Source: Corythucha ciliata (taxonomy: Eukaryota; Arthropoda; Insecta; Hemiptera; Tingidae). Taken from it: a stretch of DNA of 64,000 nt. Both the position numbers and the translations under genes were made by a program. Below the pieces are notes generated by a model. It had not been told where the DNA came from. It saw nothing but the letters and a program-made list of their open reading frames with translations, and ran no database searches. The number at the start of each line of letters is the position of its first letter. Within the stretch, counting starts at the first letter, position 1. The stretch is from the NCBI GenBank assembly GCA_038030265.1, contig CM075943.1:61107971-61171970 (forward strand). The letters are read 5' to 3'. Below, one piece after another: positions 11,301-23,041 of this stretch.

Positions 11301-13560
11301 GCGTCTAGCGCGATATTATCAATCTTTCGAGTAAGTGTCACCGTTTCTGTGGAGGTTTCGTCGAAAAATTGTGACTTTTCAAGATATTTATTTTAGGTAG
11401 GCTAATTACTCAGTTTGAATGCCTGAATTGTCAATGAGGAAGTAACATAAAAAATAAAAATCGCTGGAGACATTTTTTTTCTAAAGAAAATGACTAAATA
11501 TGACCAGGAATTGAATATTAGTGCGTAAATTATTGATTTCGATTTATAGCGAAATAATAAAACTTGCCAATTTTTTTTGTTACCTTAAACGGCCGGTCTG
11601 TGACTCGTGACGTAACTAAGGGGTCGTGACCCCTCCCGACCCTCCGCATCATGGCTGTTATCATGTGTTGCCCCTTCTTGACCATCCCCTTTCTCTAAAG
11701 TCCTATACGTCGGGGAAGTTTCGAATCATAATAAACCTTATCACCTTATCATCAACCCCTAGGACAGTTTGACATTATTGATACAAATCCCACGTTTTAA
11801 GGCAGTTCAGTGTTTTTCACATATTTTTAAGTTTCTCTACGTAATAATTAGTAACGGGAAGACCTGATTCGCAATCGACAGGGGCTACTTGATTTTTTGA
11901 ATCCGTCCGGCTTCAGATGAACATTATTTTCCTCACCTCTCTCTAGAATTCTAGAAAACCAAAATGTATTTTCACTCCGGCGCAGCTCACGGTAAAAACA
12001 CTTCGTGTATTCAAATTGAATCGTTTATTTATGAGTTGATTATAATAAATTATGCTTTTGAAGTCATAACAGACGTGATCGACACATTTACACCCTCCAG
12101 AGACCACCGTCACAAGCACACGAATGTCGGGTTTGGTTTCTTCCGGGATTAGTCGAAATTGATGACTTTTGGGTGACAAGCAAACTCGAGACACAGGGTA
12201 CGGTGTACAGCACTTGTGAAACTGTGAGTATCACCATCACCCATGAAAACTTATTTTCTGGCCGTTGAGCTCACTACACTGTGTGTGTTTTTTTAAAGTT
12301 TTTGGTGGGATTCAGTGTTCGGTGTACCAAAAACGACTGCCCTTTCTTCTTTGACATATTCGTATTCAATTCAGCCGCTGCAGTTTTTCTGCGATGAATG
12401 CAATCTACAAAGATCATCGTAGAACAATATCAACATGTTTTTTTTTTAAGCTGGCTTCTCCTTCTTTGTGAGCCTTTACTTCGCCGGGCACCAAGTTCAC
12501 GAGCCATTTTTCTAATCTCCGAAAAAATAAATAAATAAAAAGGCGAGGGACTATTCACTTTAACCAACACAAGAAATATCTAAACGAAACGGCAGAAGTT
12601 GGGGACTAGACTCCTCCTTACTTCTTCTAAACATTGAAAGGGGGTGAGGTGGGTTCTAACCTTTTTATTTGTTATGAGTCGAATTACCTTTGAAAAATCG
12701 AACCTCGCTTCCCCATCGTATTGTTTGATTTGTGGGAAGCCATTGTGAAGGTTATGCGAAGGCTGTTATTGCGTCATCAGTCTATCTAGCCTATTTCAAA
12801 TGGGTCCCGTGACCCAATAGTTTTAAAAATTAATAAAAAAATATAGGGCCTGATTTTATGTGAACGGATCGTGTTTTCATGAGTTTTGGTAACCAAGCTA
12901 TCACGACGGCATGGTTTTGGAAAATGTGTTACTTCCTCATTCACGAGTCGGGGCGTGCCCGGTATTAAGCTAAACAGTCAGTTTCTAGGGTCAAGACTCT
13001 ATAGTTTGAGTCTAAATCAACGGTTTCCTGAATGGATCGTCAGTTTCGTTGGATCCAATAACTGGCAATTCACTCACAGTGGTACAAGCACATTGCAGCA
13101 TTGTACATCATAATACTAACGGCCAGAAATTGCTATGTTTACCCAAAAATCCCGACGATGCATACTTGAAAACGAACTTTATTAGCCTGAAACTAAAAGG
13201 TATCGAGCCAAGAAACGGACACTTCAGCTGCTTAACATTATTGCTCTGCTTTATGGGAGAAATAAGGGACATAATCCAGGCCGCAAATGATTGGCTTCAC
13301 GCTACATTCTGGGCGAGGGACACAAATTAAAAACTACAGATCACAGAGCGAGAGAAAGCAGGATCCAAAAACTGTTTTTACGGGGTGAGGTGGGGAGGGG
13401 GGGCACTGTGACCGCTCACTTGATGACCCAGGGGTTCGAGTTCGATGCACGCAGATGTCGCTGCACCCATGGGCGTTTTCTGATGGGTGGGCAAAGACTA
13501 TCACTCCCTCTCATAATCCACACACATTACTGATGTGCGAGCGAATTCAATTCCGCTTCT
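11301..13560. other. Non-coding stretch
   Basis: Frames at 11943-12194 and 12886-13533 lack any recognisable domain. A few family C-like phrases (CAGTCAGTTTCTAGGG near 12976) occur. At 13390-13520 there is a box-B-like GGGTTCGAGTTCGA inside GC-rich sequence that could be a very decayed SINE, but this is not supported enough to call. Confidence 0.55.
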
Positions 13561-13731
13561 TTAGGTTTTTTAAAGTACTCGATTTTATGGATTATTGGTG
13601 CTTCAACCAATAAGAGAACCAAATTTTGCCAATCTTGGCCTCTCAAGATAGTCCAGTATGCAGAGGACAGCACCTTGCAACAGGTGATGTAACGATTTTA
13701 TTATTTTTATTTTAATTAATCTAATTAGGTG

Positions 13732-14711
13732 GCCATACACGAACGGATTTTTTTGGGAAACCCGCGGGCCTGGTCTGTGTGTTAGTGGAGAAGAAAAAAC
13801 TTCGGTTTTGACCATCAGCTTTCAAAACCCGAAGGCCAGGCCTGTTTATCGACATACACGTGCAGTTGAGACCGACGGATCTCGGAACTCTAGACCCGCG
13901 GGTTTTGAAATCCGAAAGATTGGTCTGTCAAGGGCCAGGGGGGGGGGACGGAAAAACTAAAATTAATAAAAAGCATACGCATAAAATTGGGTAAAAGCTT
14001 GGAGCTGACGACAACGACTGAGCGACTGATGATGCTGAAACCGTGGTTTCGCACCAAATTAAACGTTGTAGATCGACAAATATTTTTTGATTTATCCCTT
14101 GGTTATACCCTGATCTAGCTGTGCACTTCACACTCGTACTGCGCGGGCGTTTCGGTCGGTGTGAAGTTTGTCATACGCACCCGACCGCCGTGAACACACA
14201 CACGAAGCCGAGGAAGCCGTGTCGCAGCTCGCTGCAGCCTTATGACAAATGAGCAATAGCTGGATTTGAACCCAGGCCTGCTGGTTTGCGAAGCGAGTAT
14301 TGAATCCATTACACCACCGAGTCATGCCCGTGGACCCATAAGACGCATATGGCTGACCTCTTTCCTTAGAAAAATACGAAATCCGTCGCTTTTGCCTTTG
14401 ATCTGTGGGACATGCTCGACAGTTCAACCTGCGGATTTTGTTTTTCAAAATCTGCGGGTTTCACCATACACGAACGGATTTGAACCGTTGGTAAGTTTTC
14501 CCGAAGGCGAGGACTGCACGTGAGTGGGCAACGACAGGCTAAAAACCCGCAGATTTGGCCTGTTGGAAAAACCCACGGTCTAAATCTGCGGTTCTGGCCT
14601 GTCATTCTCCACTCACGTTCAAGGCAGAAACCCGCAGGCCGGGCCCGTTAGAAAAATCCGCGGGCCCGGGCTGCTGTTCTGGCCTGTCAAAAAAATCCGT
14701 TCGTGTATGGC
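13732..14711. mobile_element. Composite MITE-like element with 23-bp perfect terminal inverted repeats
   Basis: The left end 13732-13754 starts GCCATACACGAACGGATT and is the exact reverse complement of the right end 14689-14711 (23/23). A third copy of the end (CCATACACGAACGGATTT) lies inside at 14464, so 14464-14710 may itself be a ~247-bp member nested in, or partnering, the larger unit. Both ends carry subterminal blocks such as CCCGCGGGCCTGG and GGCCTGTC repeated several times in both orientations. No TSD could be recognised and there is no transposase frame. Confidence 0.65.
14105..14336 (-). mobile_element. tRNA-derived SINE candidate
   Basis: On the minus strand 14336-14255 reads like a tRNA head: an A-box-like GGTGGTGTAATGG, then CGCTTCGCAAACCAG, then a good B box, GGGTTCAAATCC, in a TGG/CCA-flanked T arm. 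The anticodon stem does not pair and the T stem is only four pairs, so it is not a functional tRNA. The sequence continues for ~150 bp without a tRNA 3' end, as expected for a SINE body. It sits inside the inverted-repeat composite 13732-14711. Confidence 0.5.
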
Positions 14712-15560
14712 TTGCTATTGGTGGGGGGGGGGGGGTAAACATGGAATCACAGTTTGCACACGAAATTTCGAGAGGCAGAACTTTGACAACCAACAAGCCA
14801 CAACTTCAAAGAACTGGTTCCACGTACTTGATACAGATCTTTCTATTTCATGCTCTGCATTGCAGGGCCTGCAACTTTCCCTCCTCCTTCAACACAGAAT
14901 TTCGCAAGCTCGTTCCCCTCAAGACCTCGAACGCTGTATTATTTCTGCTTTTGACCCACCTTAAAAGCAATTTTGCGGGGGCCGGCTGATTAAAATAACC
15001 AATTTCGCTGCCATGACTCTTCCAGCAATTTAGCGGATCTATCACTTACAGAAACCAATTTCGTGGGTTTGAATCCATAAAAATGGAATTTTCTGGGGGT
15101 TCGCTCATTAGAGACCCATCACTCTGTTTCTCGGCTGCTAATTGACATAGTGAGATAAAAGCCCCCCACCCCCACCCTATAACTTAACAAAGCGCTGCGA
15201 CTGTCTGGTTGATGTCGGGGCACGTGCCCCTTGACACTTCCTTACGTACGGCTCCAAGTTCTGTCTTGCCTTCTGAGAGAGGTCGCCCCGAAAATGAACT
15301 GAGAAAAGTGTTGGGCATACACGACTCCAAAAATATTCTGAAGAAAATTGTATCAATTAGAGGCTATACTATATTTTAATCAATTCGAATGGTATGATGG
15401 GGCAAAGCAACCCCACCTTACCATCATTCGCAGTCGGCGCCGAATCGTTGGGTCTGGCCTTACGCACAAGTTTCATCACTCGAGCCATGATACAACGTTG
15501 TAGCGTTGTTTAGATTAAGAATCCAAAACGTCTATTATCTGTCAGTGACCAGGGGTAGTA
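14712..15560. other. Non-coding stretch
   Basis: Begins with a G run (14721-14736). A weak family A/D-like patch lies at 14985-15110 (AACCAATTTCGCTGCC, CAATTTCGTGGGTTTG). No gene recognised before the LINE. Confidence 0.5.
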
Positions 15561-15569
15561 CAGACAGAC

Positions 15570-16860
15570 CGTCGATGAAGTTAATAATTCTTCACAAGCG
15601 CGTATCAAGGGAGTATCGGACAACTTAATTCACGTAGAAGACTGTGGCAGTCTAATGTCAGATCATTCTGCTATTGTTCTTACGATTAGCGGCTCAATCA
15701 TTTTGAAGGAAGACCGGCCAAGGCTAGTCACTCAACGCACTAGTTGGGATGTTTTCAGGGAATACGTCACCTCTAATATTAACCTTTCAGTCCTTCGAAA
15801 ATCACCGGAACAATTAGAAGAGGAAGCTGGGAACTTCGTCAAATGTATTCAGCGAGCTGCTTGGTCTGCCACGCCTACAGAAAACATTGCAAGAATCAGC
15901 CACACCACATATCCCCGTGAGGTTAGAGAGCTGGTTAGGGAAAAAAGAAAGGCGAGGAAACTCTGGCAAAACAGTAGAGCTCCTTGTGACAAAGCAAAAC
16001 TGAATAGGCTAAAGACTCGGCTTGACGCCCTGAACAAGAAAATCAAGCAAGAAACACATGCCAGACTACAGATGGAGTTAACTCCAGGAAAGGACACGGA
16101 TTACTCCCTGTGGAAGATTACTAAATCGCTTAAGCATCCCAAAGAACACATTCCTCCGATTAGAAAGCTGGACGGCGAATGGGCTAAAAGTCCCCGAGAG
16201 AAAGCAGAACTATTTGCAGAGCACCTCGAAGAAACATTTATGCCGCTGCAAGGGGAAAGAGATGAGGAAGACCTGCCGACGCTGCCTCCATCAGCGTCTT
16301 CGCAATATATAAGACCGGTAACGTTTAATGAGCTTAAATATGCAATGAACAATCTCAAAACAAATAAAGCTCCTGGGTATGATCTCATAACTGGGAATGT
16401 CGTCAAACTACTCCCGGAAGTAGGAATGCGTATGTTACTCTACCTCATAAACGCATCGCTGAGACTCAAATACGAACCTCGTTGCTGGAAAGTGGCAGAA
16501 GTGATCATGATCCTGAAACTTGGTAAGGAATCATGCGAGAAAGCGTCGTACCGTCCTATATCATTGTTACCAGTGATCTCCAAACTCTTCGAGAGGTTAC
16601 TCGTGAAGAGATTAAAAGCCATAGTCGAAGACAAGGAGCTTATCCCTAATCACCAGTTCGGGTTCAGGGAAAAGCACTCCACTATTGATCGAGTGCATCG
16701 CATCACTCGGGTGATTGAAAACTCTTTAGAGAGGAAGCAAGTCTGCGCGAGCGTGTTCCTTGATGTTTCCCAAGCCTTTGATAAAGTCTGGCATCAGGGT
16801 CTGCTGTACAAACTTAGAAGAAACTTGCCGGACCAATACTTCCACATTCTCAAGTGGAAG
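15570..16860 (+). pseudogene. LINE-1 ORF2, N-terminal part: endonuclease tail and RT fingers/palm
   Basis: The frame opens upstream of its first Met (15655) and reads KGVSDNLIHVEDCG, then SDHSAIVLTIS, the last catalytic Asp-His block of an APE endonuclease. Then follow a linker and the RT motifs: NLKTNKAPGYDLITGNVVKL, SYRPISLLPVISKLFERLL, NHQFGFREKHSTIDRVHRI and VFLDVSQAFDKVWH (the first catalytic Asp). Near 16850 the frame shifts, and the next part continues in another phase. RT copies the element RNA at a nicked target; this copy cannot make a full protein. Confidence 0.88.
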
Positions 16861-17714
16861 ACACTTCCACTCTCTCAGAAAGACACTTCAGGGTGAAGCA
16901 CGAAGGAGCGTATTCATCATTAAAGAGGATAAATGCTGGTGTTCCCCAAGGAAGTGTACTTGGGCCGCTGCTGTATCTCCTCTATACGAACGACGTCCCT
17001 AGCAGTGGGGACACAACAATTGCAACGTTTGCAGACGACACAGTCCTACTGGCGGTTGCAGAGTCTGTTGAAGAAGCAACATCACAACTACAGCACACAG
17101 TAAATAATGTATGTCAATGGGCCAAAAAATGGCGACTAAAACTGAACGAACTCAAGTGCTCACACATCTACTTCACAAACAAAAAAATAATCAATATACC
17201 AATAATTATCAACGGACAACAGGTACCCATAGTAAACACCGCTAAATACCTGGGTATGACACTCGACACTACGCTTAAATGGAAAGAGCACGTTAAGAAG
17301 AAAAATGAAGAACTAAAACTAAAGTTTAGAAGACTGTTTTGGTTACTTGGTAGGCACTCTGAGCTCTCCATCCATAACCAATTGCTAATATATAGACAAG
17401 TGCTGAAGCCAGTATGGACGTATGGAATTCACCTATGGGGTTGTACAAAAAAGACCAATATTAAGGTCATACAAACATTCCAGAACAAGGTACTGAGGAG
17501 TATTGTCAATGCTCCCTGGTATGTTCGCAATGATGACCTCCACCGAGACCTCAAGGTGGAAACCGTAAAAGAAGTAATTGAGCTGCATGCGCTCAAACAC
17601 CAACATCGTCTTCGGGAGCATATGAACCCGGAAGCACTTCGCCTCCAGGACAACGGTGATGTCGTCAGGCGGCTACAGCGGACAAAACCCATGGACCTTG
17701 TGGTGTCGCGGTAG
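16854..17714 (+). pseudogene. LINE-1 ORF2, C-terminal part: RT catalytic core and tail
   Basis: Continues from the preceding entry after a frameshift. It shows INAGVPQGSVLGPLLYLLY and the catalytic FADDT box, then the thumb region (WRLKLNELKCSHIYF, YLGMTLDTTLKWKEHV) and the conserved Jockey C-terminus ending VSR*. The catalytic FADD is intact. The stop at 17712-17714 is followed by the 3' UTR. Confidence 0.88.
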
Positions 17715-17984
17715 TGACAGTGAGGTGCGTGCGTGCTCGTAGGAGGAAGGCCACTGGGCCATGAACTCCAATAATGTTGTTAATTGTATATAAGTAAATT
17801 AACTTGATGGGCTCAGGCTCAGTTGTTATAATACAGATACCTATTAATGAAGATATCTAAAAATGAGAGAAAAAAAAAAGTATTTTATGATAGCCGGATC
17901 GGCGTAATAGCTCTTTAAAATTATCCAATACCCCTACAAATTTGAATTTAAACGTGTGAAATCCAAGACGGCCTCCTTTTAGGG

Positions 17985-18385
17985 AGCCAACCGCGCAAGA
18001 TAGTGATTCCTGACGAGCATGATTCGTGAAATTTGGGTTTTGGCAAAGCCAATCCGAAAGATTGTTTTAGCCAAAACCTTGGTTGAAATTATATTCAGTA
18101 AGTGTCAAATCCTCGAGATTTTGTGAATTGTGAAATTGTGATTTGTTTTTGTGTTGTGAATTGTGTTTTTTTTTTTTTAGGGAGTCAATTTTTCGTAATT
18201 GGCCTTTTGAGTGAGTGAAAACTGTGAAATTTGGTTCTGTAAGAGCCAAATAGTCCGCAAAATTTGGGCTTTGCAATCCGTTTATTTTTTTGAAGGAGCG
18301 ATATCCGATAAATTGCTCTTTACAAATGAGCTAACACCCTGGAAATGTTTCTTTCAAAAGGGCGAAATAATCCATGAAGTTGGCA
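17985..18385 (+). repeat. Minisatellite array, family D
   Basis: Units of roughly 38-40 bp read GTGAAATTTGGGTTTTGG-like plus GAGTGAGTGAAAACTG or AGAGCCAAATAGTCCGC-like phrases (18027, 18110, 18210, 18255). The family is best developed at 38980-40275. Confidence 0.55.
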
Positions 18386-18419
18386 TCATGCACTTTCTTG
18401 TCTTACGTGCTCCATGTTC

Positions 18420-18745
18420 CTAAAACTGGCTCGCACAACTGTAATGTACCTATGTACAACAAAGTCGAAAGAAAAACTTCCTGACGTGCCTAGGTGCACG
18501 TGTATTTTTTTTTAATTGCGCCTGTCACTATCACAATGAATTTTTTGTATTCGAAAATGAGGTTGGCTTTCCAAGATAAAAGTTGGAAGGAATTGGGCGA
18601 AAAATTCAAGGGAATTGTCATCTTCTCCAACAACGTCACACTCAACATGTTTCGCCTTGAGAACAACAGATCCCTCAATGAATGGTCGCTGGAAATCGCC
18701 AATGCAGCGGATAATCACAGGCAGATTAACAATATCCGAACCCAT
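18420..18745 (-). pseudogene. Possible SWIM-zinc-finger family (YqaJ-type protein) fragment
   Basis: The minus-strand frame reads EGSVVLKAKHVECDVVGEDD, then NSLEFFAQFLPTFILESQPH. This resembles the segment preceding a SWIM finger in repetitive arthropod proteins that also carry a YqaJ-like nuclease domain. The expected CxC...CxH finger downstream is not intact: frames shift and a TAG appears after YTCT. Recognition is from memory of the family pattern, so this is tentative. The opposite-strand frame 18494-18754 is taken as the shadow. Confidence 0.33.
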
Positions 18746-18759
18746 CTGAAATAAATCAT

Positions 18760-20960
18760 TTCGTGTAGTGGATTTAATAGAGTATGGAAACGAGTAATAC
18801 TCGGTAAATCGCCCTTATTCTGGAAGGACTAAGAAATGGCTGTTGGAGTAGTTAACAAGATTAAGAAATTATAGGTTTTAACAATTATGAGCGGTCATAC
18901 GCTTATTCAGTGAGTAATACTTACATTAATTCAAAAAATAAAAAATCATCTTACCATATTATGGCGCACAGTATGCCCTTTTAAGCCAAACAATCACGAC
19001 ATTCTGAATGATTTATCATGTCTTATATGCTTCCTGGAGCTTTTCACTGATAACAATAGATGTCAGCCACTCCGATTTGTGTCCCCAATATGGTCAACCT
19101 TAGAGTTCATAGATCTCCGCTCCTGCGGCGACCGTGGTTGGTCCATCGTCATACTGCATTATTTTCCTGTTTTATGATGTCAAAAACGTATATTCAAAGC
19201 TCTGGTATATTAACTTTGTCACCTATGGTACGATCAGCCTAGTTTTTCTTTTCCTTCGTCCTTGGATGTTCACATTCAAACCCCCCGCCCCCCGCCACCA
19301 CCACCTTCTCCATCATCGAACACAACACGTATTCTGCCGTTCTTTGTGGCATGCCACAGCGAACGCTTATAAGAACAGTTTGATTTACTTTACATTTTTC
19401 TTCCCTTTTGAATAATAAAAAAAAAAAAGGTTTTGAAAAAGGAAGAGCAGATAGAGTGAGAGAGTAAGAACTAAATGGCTTTGTCTCGGTGCTGTGGGAT
19501 TTCAGGAATCCCGTGGTGCTTCTATTGTGATCAAGGGTATTCCTGTTTCTCATGAAAGCGAAAGAGATGGTATGAGCGAGTCTGGGGGAGCACCCTTCTT
19601 CTACTATACTTATACTTCTTTGCGAGTCTTTTTTTCACCTCTTTTTGTCTTTGCCCCCCCCTCCCCTCCCTCGCTACTACTTCCCAAGGAACATAGCCCT
19701 GACGTTCTTAGCATTCTCATCGACGATCCATCTTTCAGAAAACACGTATCCTACGGTATCTTCCTTTTTTTATTGTGGTCGGCCAACAAATCCATAAATA
19801 GAACTCACTAATTAGCTTAGTGCAGATACGTATTCAGAGCAGATTTTATAGAGAAATTAGTACAAAAGATTGGAATGGAAACTTGAATCTTAGACCGACG
19901 TAAAATTCATTAATCTTTACGATTTCCGTTTTTTTTTTTTTTTTTCTTGAAAGAGCCTCTATTCATTTTGTTAAGTTGTTAATGACCCGCAGGACAAAAC
20001 AGTCCTATGGGCTCTAGAAAAGGAAAAAAAAAAAAACAGTAGCATTGTTAAGTGTTCTTATGAATGGAACCACGAAGATTGAAAAGAGAAGTGTCGGCGG
20101 ATACCCGAAAAAGAAGATAAACCCGAGCAAGGGGTTCTCTCTCACCGGTTAATGGTATCCCTTCCCCTCCCTTCACTCTTCATCGCCTATTCATTTTTTT
20201 TCTGTCTTCTCCCTATCTTTTTCAACATGCTCCCGAAATCTCACGCTGTCAACTCTTTTTAGTCTCATTTTTTTTTTGTTGTTTTTTTTTTTTATTGGGT
20301 CGAATATGGAAGATACTATGTAAAAGAGTTAAAGGGAGCGAGAGATTCCTTCCTCGTTCTGGTAGAGTGCGAAGGTTTTTTTGAATGATCTACAGGCGTG
20401 AAATTTACCCTCTCGTCCCACAATGGTATTTATATGTTTTTGTTTGTTTTTCCACCCATATCCAGCCAGTTTGGATGCGGACCGAATCTTTATCCCCCCC
20501 CCCCACCCCCGCGGCCGGGTTAGTAGCGAAAATGTAGCGTTCGAGGACGTTTTGGTCAATGGGCACAGGCGAGGGGGAGGAGGGTTTAAAAAATGTGATA
20601 ACCCAGGCTTGTGAGCTCGAAAAACTAATGAAATGAAGAAAAAAAAATTTAAAAAATCGCTTTTTCTAGGAACGAACTGAATTAAAATCTCACGTATACA
20701 TATATAGAGTGTGATAGAACGAGTCATGTTCGCCACGGGTGGATGCGGCGAGTAATTAGAGCGGCCTTTCTTCTTTGAAAATGTGATTAAAAACGACGAC
20801 CCCCTAAGGAATTGTTCGGGCCCACGAAACACATACAAAATCTGACGTGATTTAGATCTCTTCCTGAGCTGTTCCCCCAACATTGAAGTGGTATTTTGCG
20901 CTCTCACGAACCGCGGGCACACATATCGTTGCTTGAAACGCGTCCGGGGTAGTAATGCAT
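18760..20960. other. Non-coding, low-complexity DNA
   Basis: T/C-rich with many homopolymers (19422, 19929, 20024, 20262-20295). The frames at 19134-19811 and 20329-20922 are compositionally simple and show no domain. Confidence 0.6.
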
Positions 20961-20970
20961 GCGAAATAAA

Positions 20971-21085
20971 AGAACAAGACCAATACTCGACAGTCTTGGT
21001 CTTGGTATCGCAGGCTCAGTCTTGTTCTTGGTCTTGGTCTTGCGCAAGAGTCTCGCAAGACTTAAAGAGTCTCGCAAGGGATTAA
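20971..21085. repeat. Degenerate GGTCTT/AAGACC tandem repeat
   Basis: AAGAACAAGACCAATACTCG is followed by CTTGGTCTTGGTATCG and GTTCTTGGTCTTGGTCTTGC, ending in two copies of AGTCTCGCAAG. The partly palindromic arrangement suggests the subterminal region of a DNA transposon, but no TIR pair was found. Confidence 0.55.
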
Positions 21086-21117
21086 GACGCTGTCAACGAT
21101 GACTAGCGCGCATCCAG

Positions 21118-21246
21118 GGGCCTTATTCCAAGTTGTCGGGAAAAACTCACGTGAGGTGGTTGCTATGGCGAGATAATACTATTTCTGATGAAGCGTCCTT
21201 GGATACCGCTTATGGGATTATTTCCCGACAACTCTAACTAGGGCCC
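21118..21246. mobile_element. 129-bp MITE with GGGCC termini
   Basis: Left end GGGCCTTATTCCAAGTTGTC (21118 on) and right end, read inverted, GGGCCCTAGTTAGAGTTGTC are matching inverted repeats, continuing through GGGAAA. A 3-bp direct repeat CAG flanks both sides (21115-21117 and 21247-21249). GGGCC-type ends with a 3-bp TSD suggest the PIF/Harbinger superfamily. It is far too short to code for anything. Confidence 0.65.
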
Positions 21247-21639
21247 CAGAGGTCATATTGACCCACTTCCCTCAAATCATAAAAATATAAACAAAAGCAA
21301 GAAAAATTGGTGTACCTGCATAATAAATTGTTAACGCCTCCCCGTACCAGCAACCCGTTTCATCATCAAACGTCCCCTGCCTCTCATCCCCCCCCCCATT
21401 TCCCAACCAGGGGCTGATACAAAGAGGATTGACCGGCCACGCGGGCAGGGGGGGTCATTAAGAATATATCTGTCCCTTCTTTTTACATCATTTCATAACA
21501 ATACATAACCCACATATTCAGGGGCGTAGCCAGCCCATGATCAAGGGGTGGGCAGGCAGCCGCAGGCACACGGATTCAGAGTTGTGCGGGGGGGGGGGCG
21601 CACGTCTTGAGAAAAATTACTCGTTCGCGGATGAAATCC

Positions 21640-21910
21640 ATGAAAAGGACATTTTCCGGCTATTACTGACTGAAAATACCCATTCACGGCTAGAATTGAG
21701 AAATAGCGCTGCAATTCACGTTGAACTTGAAAAATAAATCTGCTCATTGTTCGCGGTTGAAATTGAGAAAACAAGCCAATTAGCGGTTTCGCGATCCAAA
21801 GTCCGGGCTGAAATTAAGAAAATGCGCTAACTCACGGTTTACAGTGCTCTTTTCACGGCTAAAATTGACAAAATAAATAGCGCGTTCAATGTAGAATTGA
21901 GAAAAATCGC
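21640..21910 (+). repeat. Family A minisatellite, left part of the outer element
   Basis: Units such as CGGCTAGAATTGAGAAATAG, GTTGAAATTGAGAAAACAAG and CGGCTAAAATTGACAAAATA. The array resumes at 31150 after the nested LINE, so the LINE probably inserted into it. Confidence 0.7.
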
Positions 21911-22065
21911 TAAAAAATACAAAAAAAACCCTCGCCATGGGGTCACCTCCCGAAAGGAACCAGTAAGCAAAAAAACTAAAGGTAACTCATGGAGATTCGC
22001 CGTTTGCAATTTCGAATAGATTTCAGCCACTCAGCGACCTCTCTGAAACCAATGTTATTAATACA

Positions 22066-22534
22066 ATGGAAACTGAAAATCCTCCAGATAAACCGCTAAA
22101 GCCCCCACCAATATTCGTTAGTAACGTCAACAACATAAACTTATTTATAAAAGACTGCTCTAAACTCAACGTACTTAACTTTCGTCATCATACGTCGGAT
22201 GGGAAAGTTAAAATCAACTGTGACACCATCGACGATTACAGAAAAATTGTCGATTACCTACAGAAAAACAAAGCGGAATTCCATACGTTCCAACTTAAAA
22301 ATGAACGTCACTTCAGGGTTGTAGTACGGGGGCTTCACCCATCATGCGATTCCTCCGAAATGATGATGGAACTTCAAGCTCTAGGTTACGAACCGGTGCA
22401 AATGATCCCAGTGTTTCATCCTGGCACAAAACAACCACTTCCTCTCTTCTTTCTCGATCTAAAGCCTAATTCTAAGAATAAAGAAATATACTCGCTCGAT
22501 AAATTATATTACTCAAAAATTAAAGTTGAGCCAC
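22066..22534 (+). pseudogene. LINE-2 ORF1, N-terminal half (Gag-like)
   Basis: Starts at a Met in ...NTMETENPPD, but the frame is open further upstream and reads NRFQPLSDL, a block usual in Jockey ORF1, so the true start lies before 22066 or is lost. The visible part includes PPPIFVSNVNNINLFIKDC and HFRVVVRGLHPSCDSSEM, the PRE/RRM-like region of Jockey nucleic-acid-binding ORF1 proteins. It is cut at 22534 by the gypsy LTR. The zinc-knuckle half resumes in phase at 28557. Confidence 0.82.
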
Positions 22535-23028
22535 TGTAACCGAGCGACGGGATCGGTCAATTGTTGTGAAAAGGCAAAGCACATCAATGCGAAACGTATA
22601 TTAATAATTCAATATAATGAATCGGAACGATAAACAAAACGAATGATACGGCTATTCTTCTAGGGCGTTTCCAAGTTTCTTCTTCGTTTGATTGTTCTGA
22701 CAATTTATGACGGAAAAATCGCTGTCCAGGCTCGATACACGTGCTTTTTCTTCTGTCCTTCTGCTTTCCTCGTGTCGTACAACTTCTCTCCACTCGCTCG
22801 CTCCCTCGATCTCGCGCCCTCCGGTTCATCTTCTTGTCGTCACCTTCAGTTTCGTCTCCTTCCACATTGAGCTCGATTATGCTGCTCCAGTGCTCTCGTG
22901 AGAGCCACCCCAACCCGACAGCCAACTTTCAAATTTTATTTGCAATTTACTCGTACTGGAAACGCCCTATGATTTTCTTTCTACTAGTAAAATATTTATC
23001 TTAAAGGAGAGGGGACAGCCACATTACA
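22535..23028 (-). repeat. Gypsy-1 3' LTR
   Basis: 494 bp, TGTAAC...TTACA. It pairs with 28057-28552. Being identical at birth, the two LTRs now show four substitutions (near 22651, 22711, 22778 and 22889) and a 2-bp indel near 22780. Short frames inside it (22584-23004) are shadows repeated in the other LTR and are not genes. Confidence 0.96.
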
Positions 23029-23041
23029 CTCTCCACCCACT
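23029..23041 (-). promoter_or_regulatory. Gypsy-1 polypurine tract
   Basis: On the minus strand AGTGGGTGGAGAG abuts the 3' LTR (TGTAATG...). Position and purine richness fit the plus-strand primer of reverse transcription. Confidence 0.7.

Larger units (their letters stand above)
15560..17880 (+). mobile_element. LINE-1: 5'-truncated non-LTR retrotransposon, Jockey clade
   Basis: The element contains the tail of the APE-type endonuclease, the RT and the C-terminal region of ORF2, followed by ~150 bp of 3' UTR and an A-rich tail (about 17861-17880). ORF1 and most of the endonuclease are absent, the usual result of incomplete target-primed reverse transcription. One frame break occurs in the RT (see the CDS entries). 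No TSD could be defined by eye. Jockey-clade assignment rests on RT motif wording and the conserved C-terminal RNDDLHRDLKV block. Confidence 0.85.

Noticed and set aside
13390..13520. Second tRNA-like (box B) SINE
   Set aside because: Only GGGTTCGAGTTCGA is convincing; no A box and no repeat copy seen.
12886..13533. Chain of overlapping 75-93-codon plus-strand frames
   Set aside because: No recognisable domain, and frames switch without splice or frameshift logic.
14236..14336. Functional tRNA gene on the minus strand
   Set aside because: The B box is good, but the anticodon stem does not pair and the T stem is only four pairs, so a SINE head is the better reading.
22584..23004. Serine/arginine-rich frames of 60-113 codons
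   Set aside because: They lie in the gypsy-1 LTR and recur in the other LTR (28174-28528); shadows of non-coding LTR sequence.
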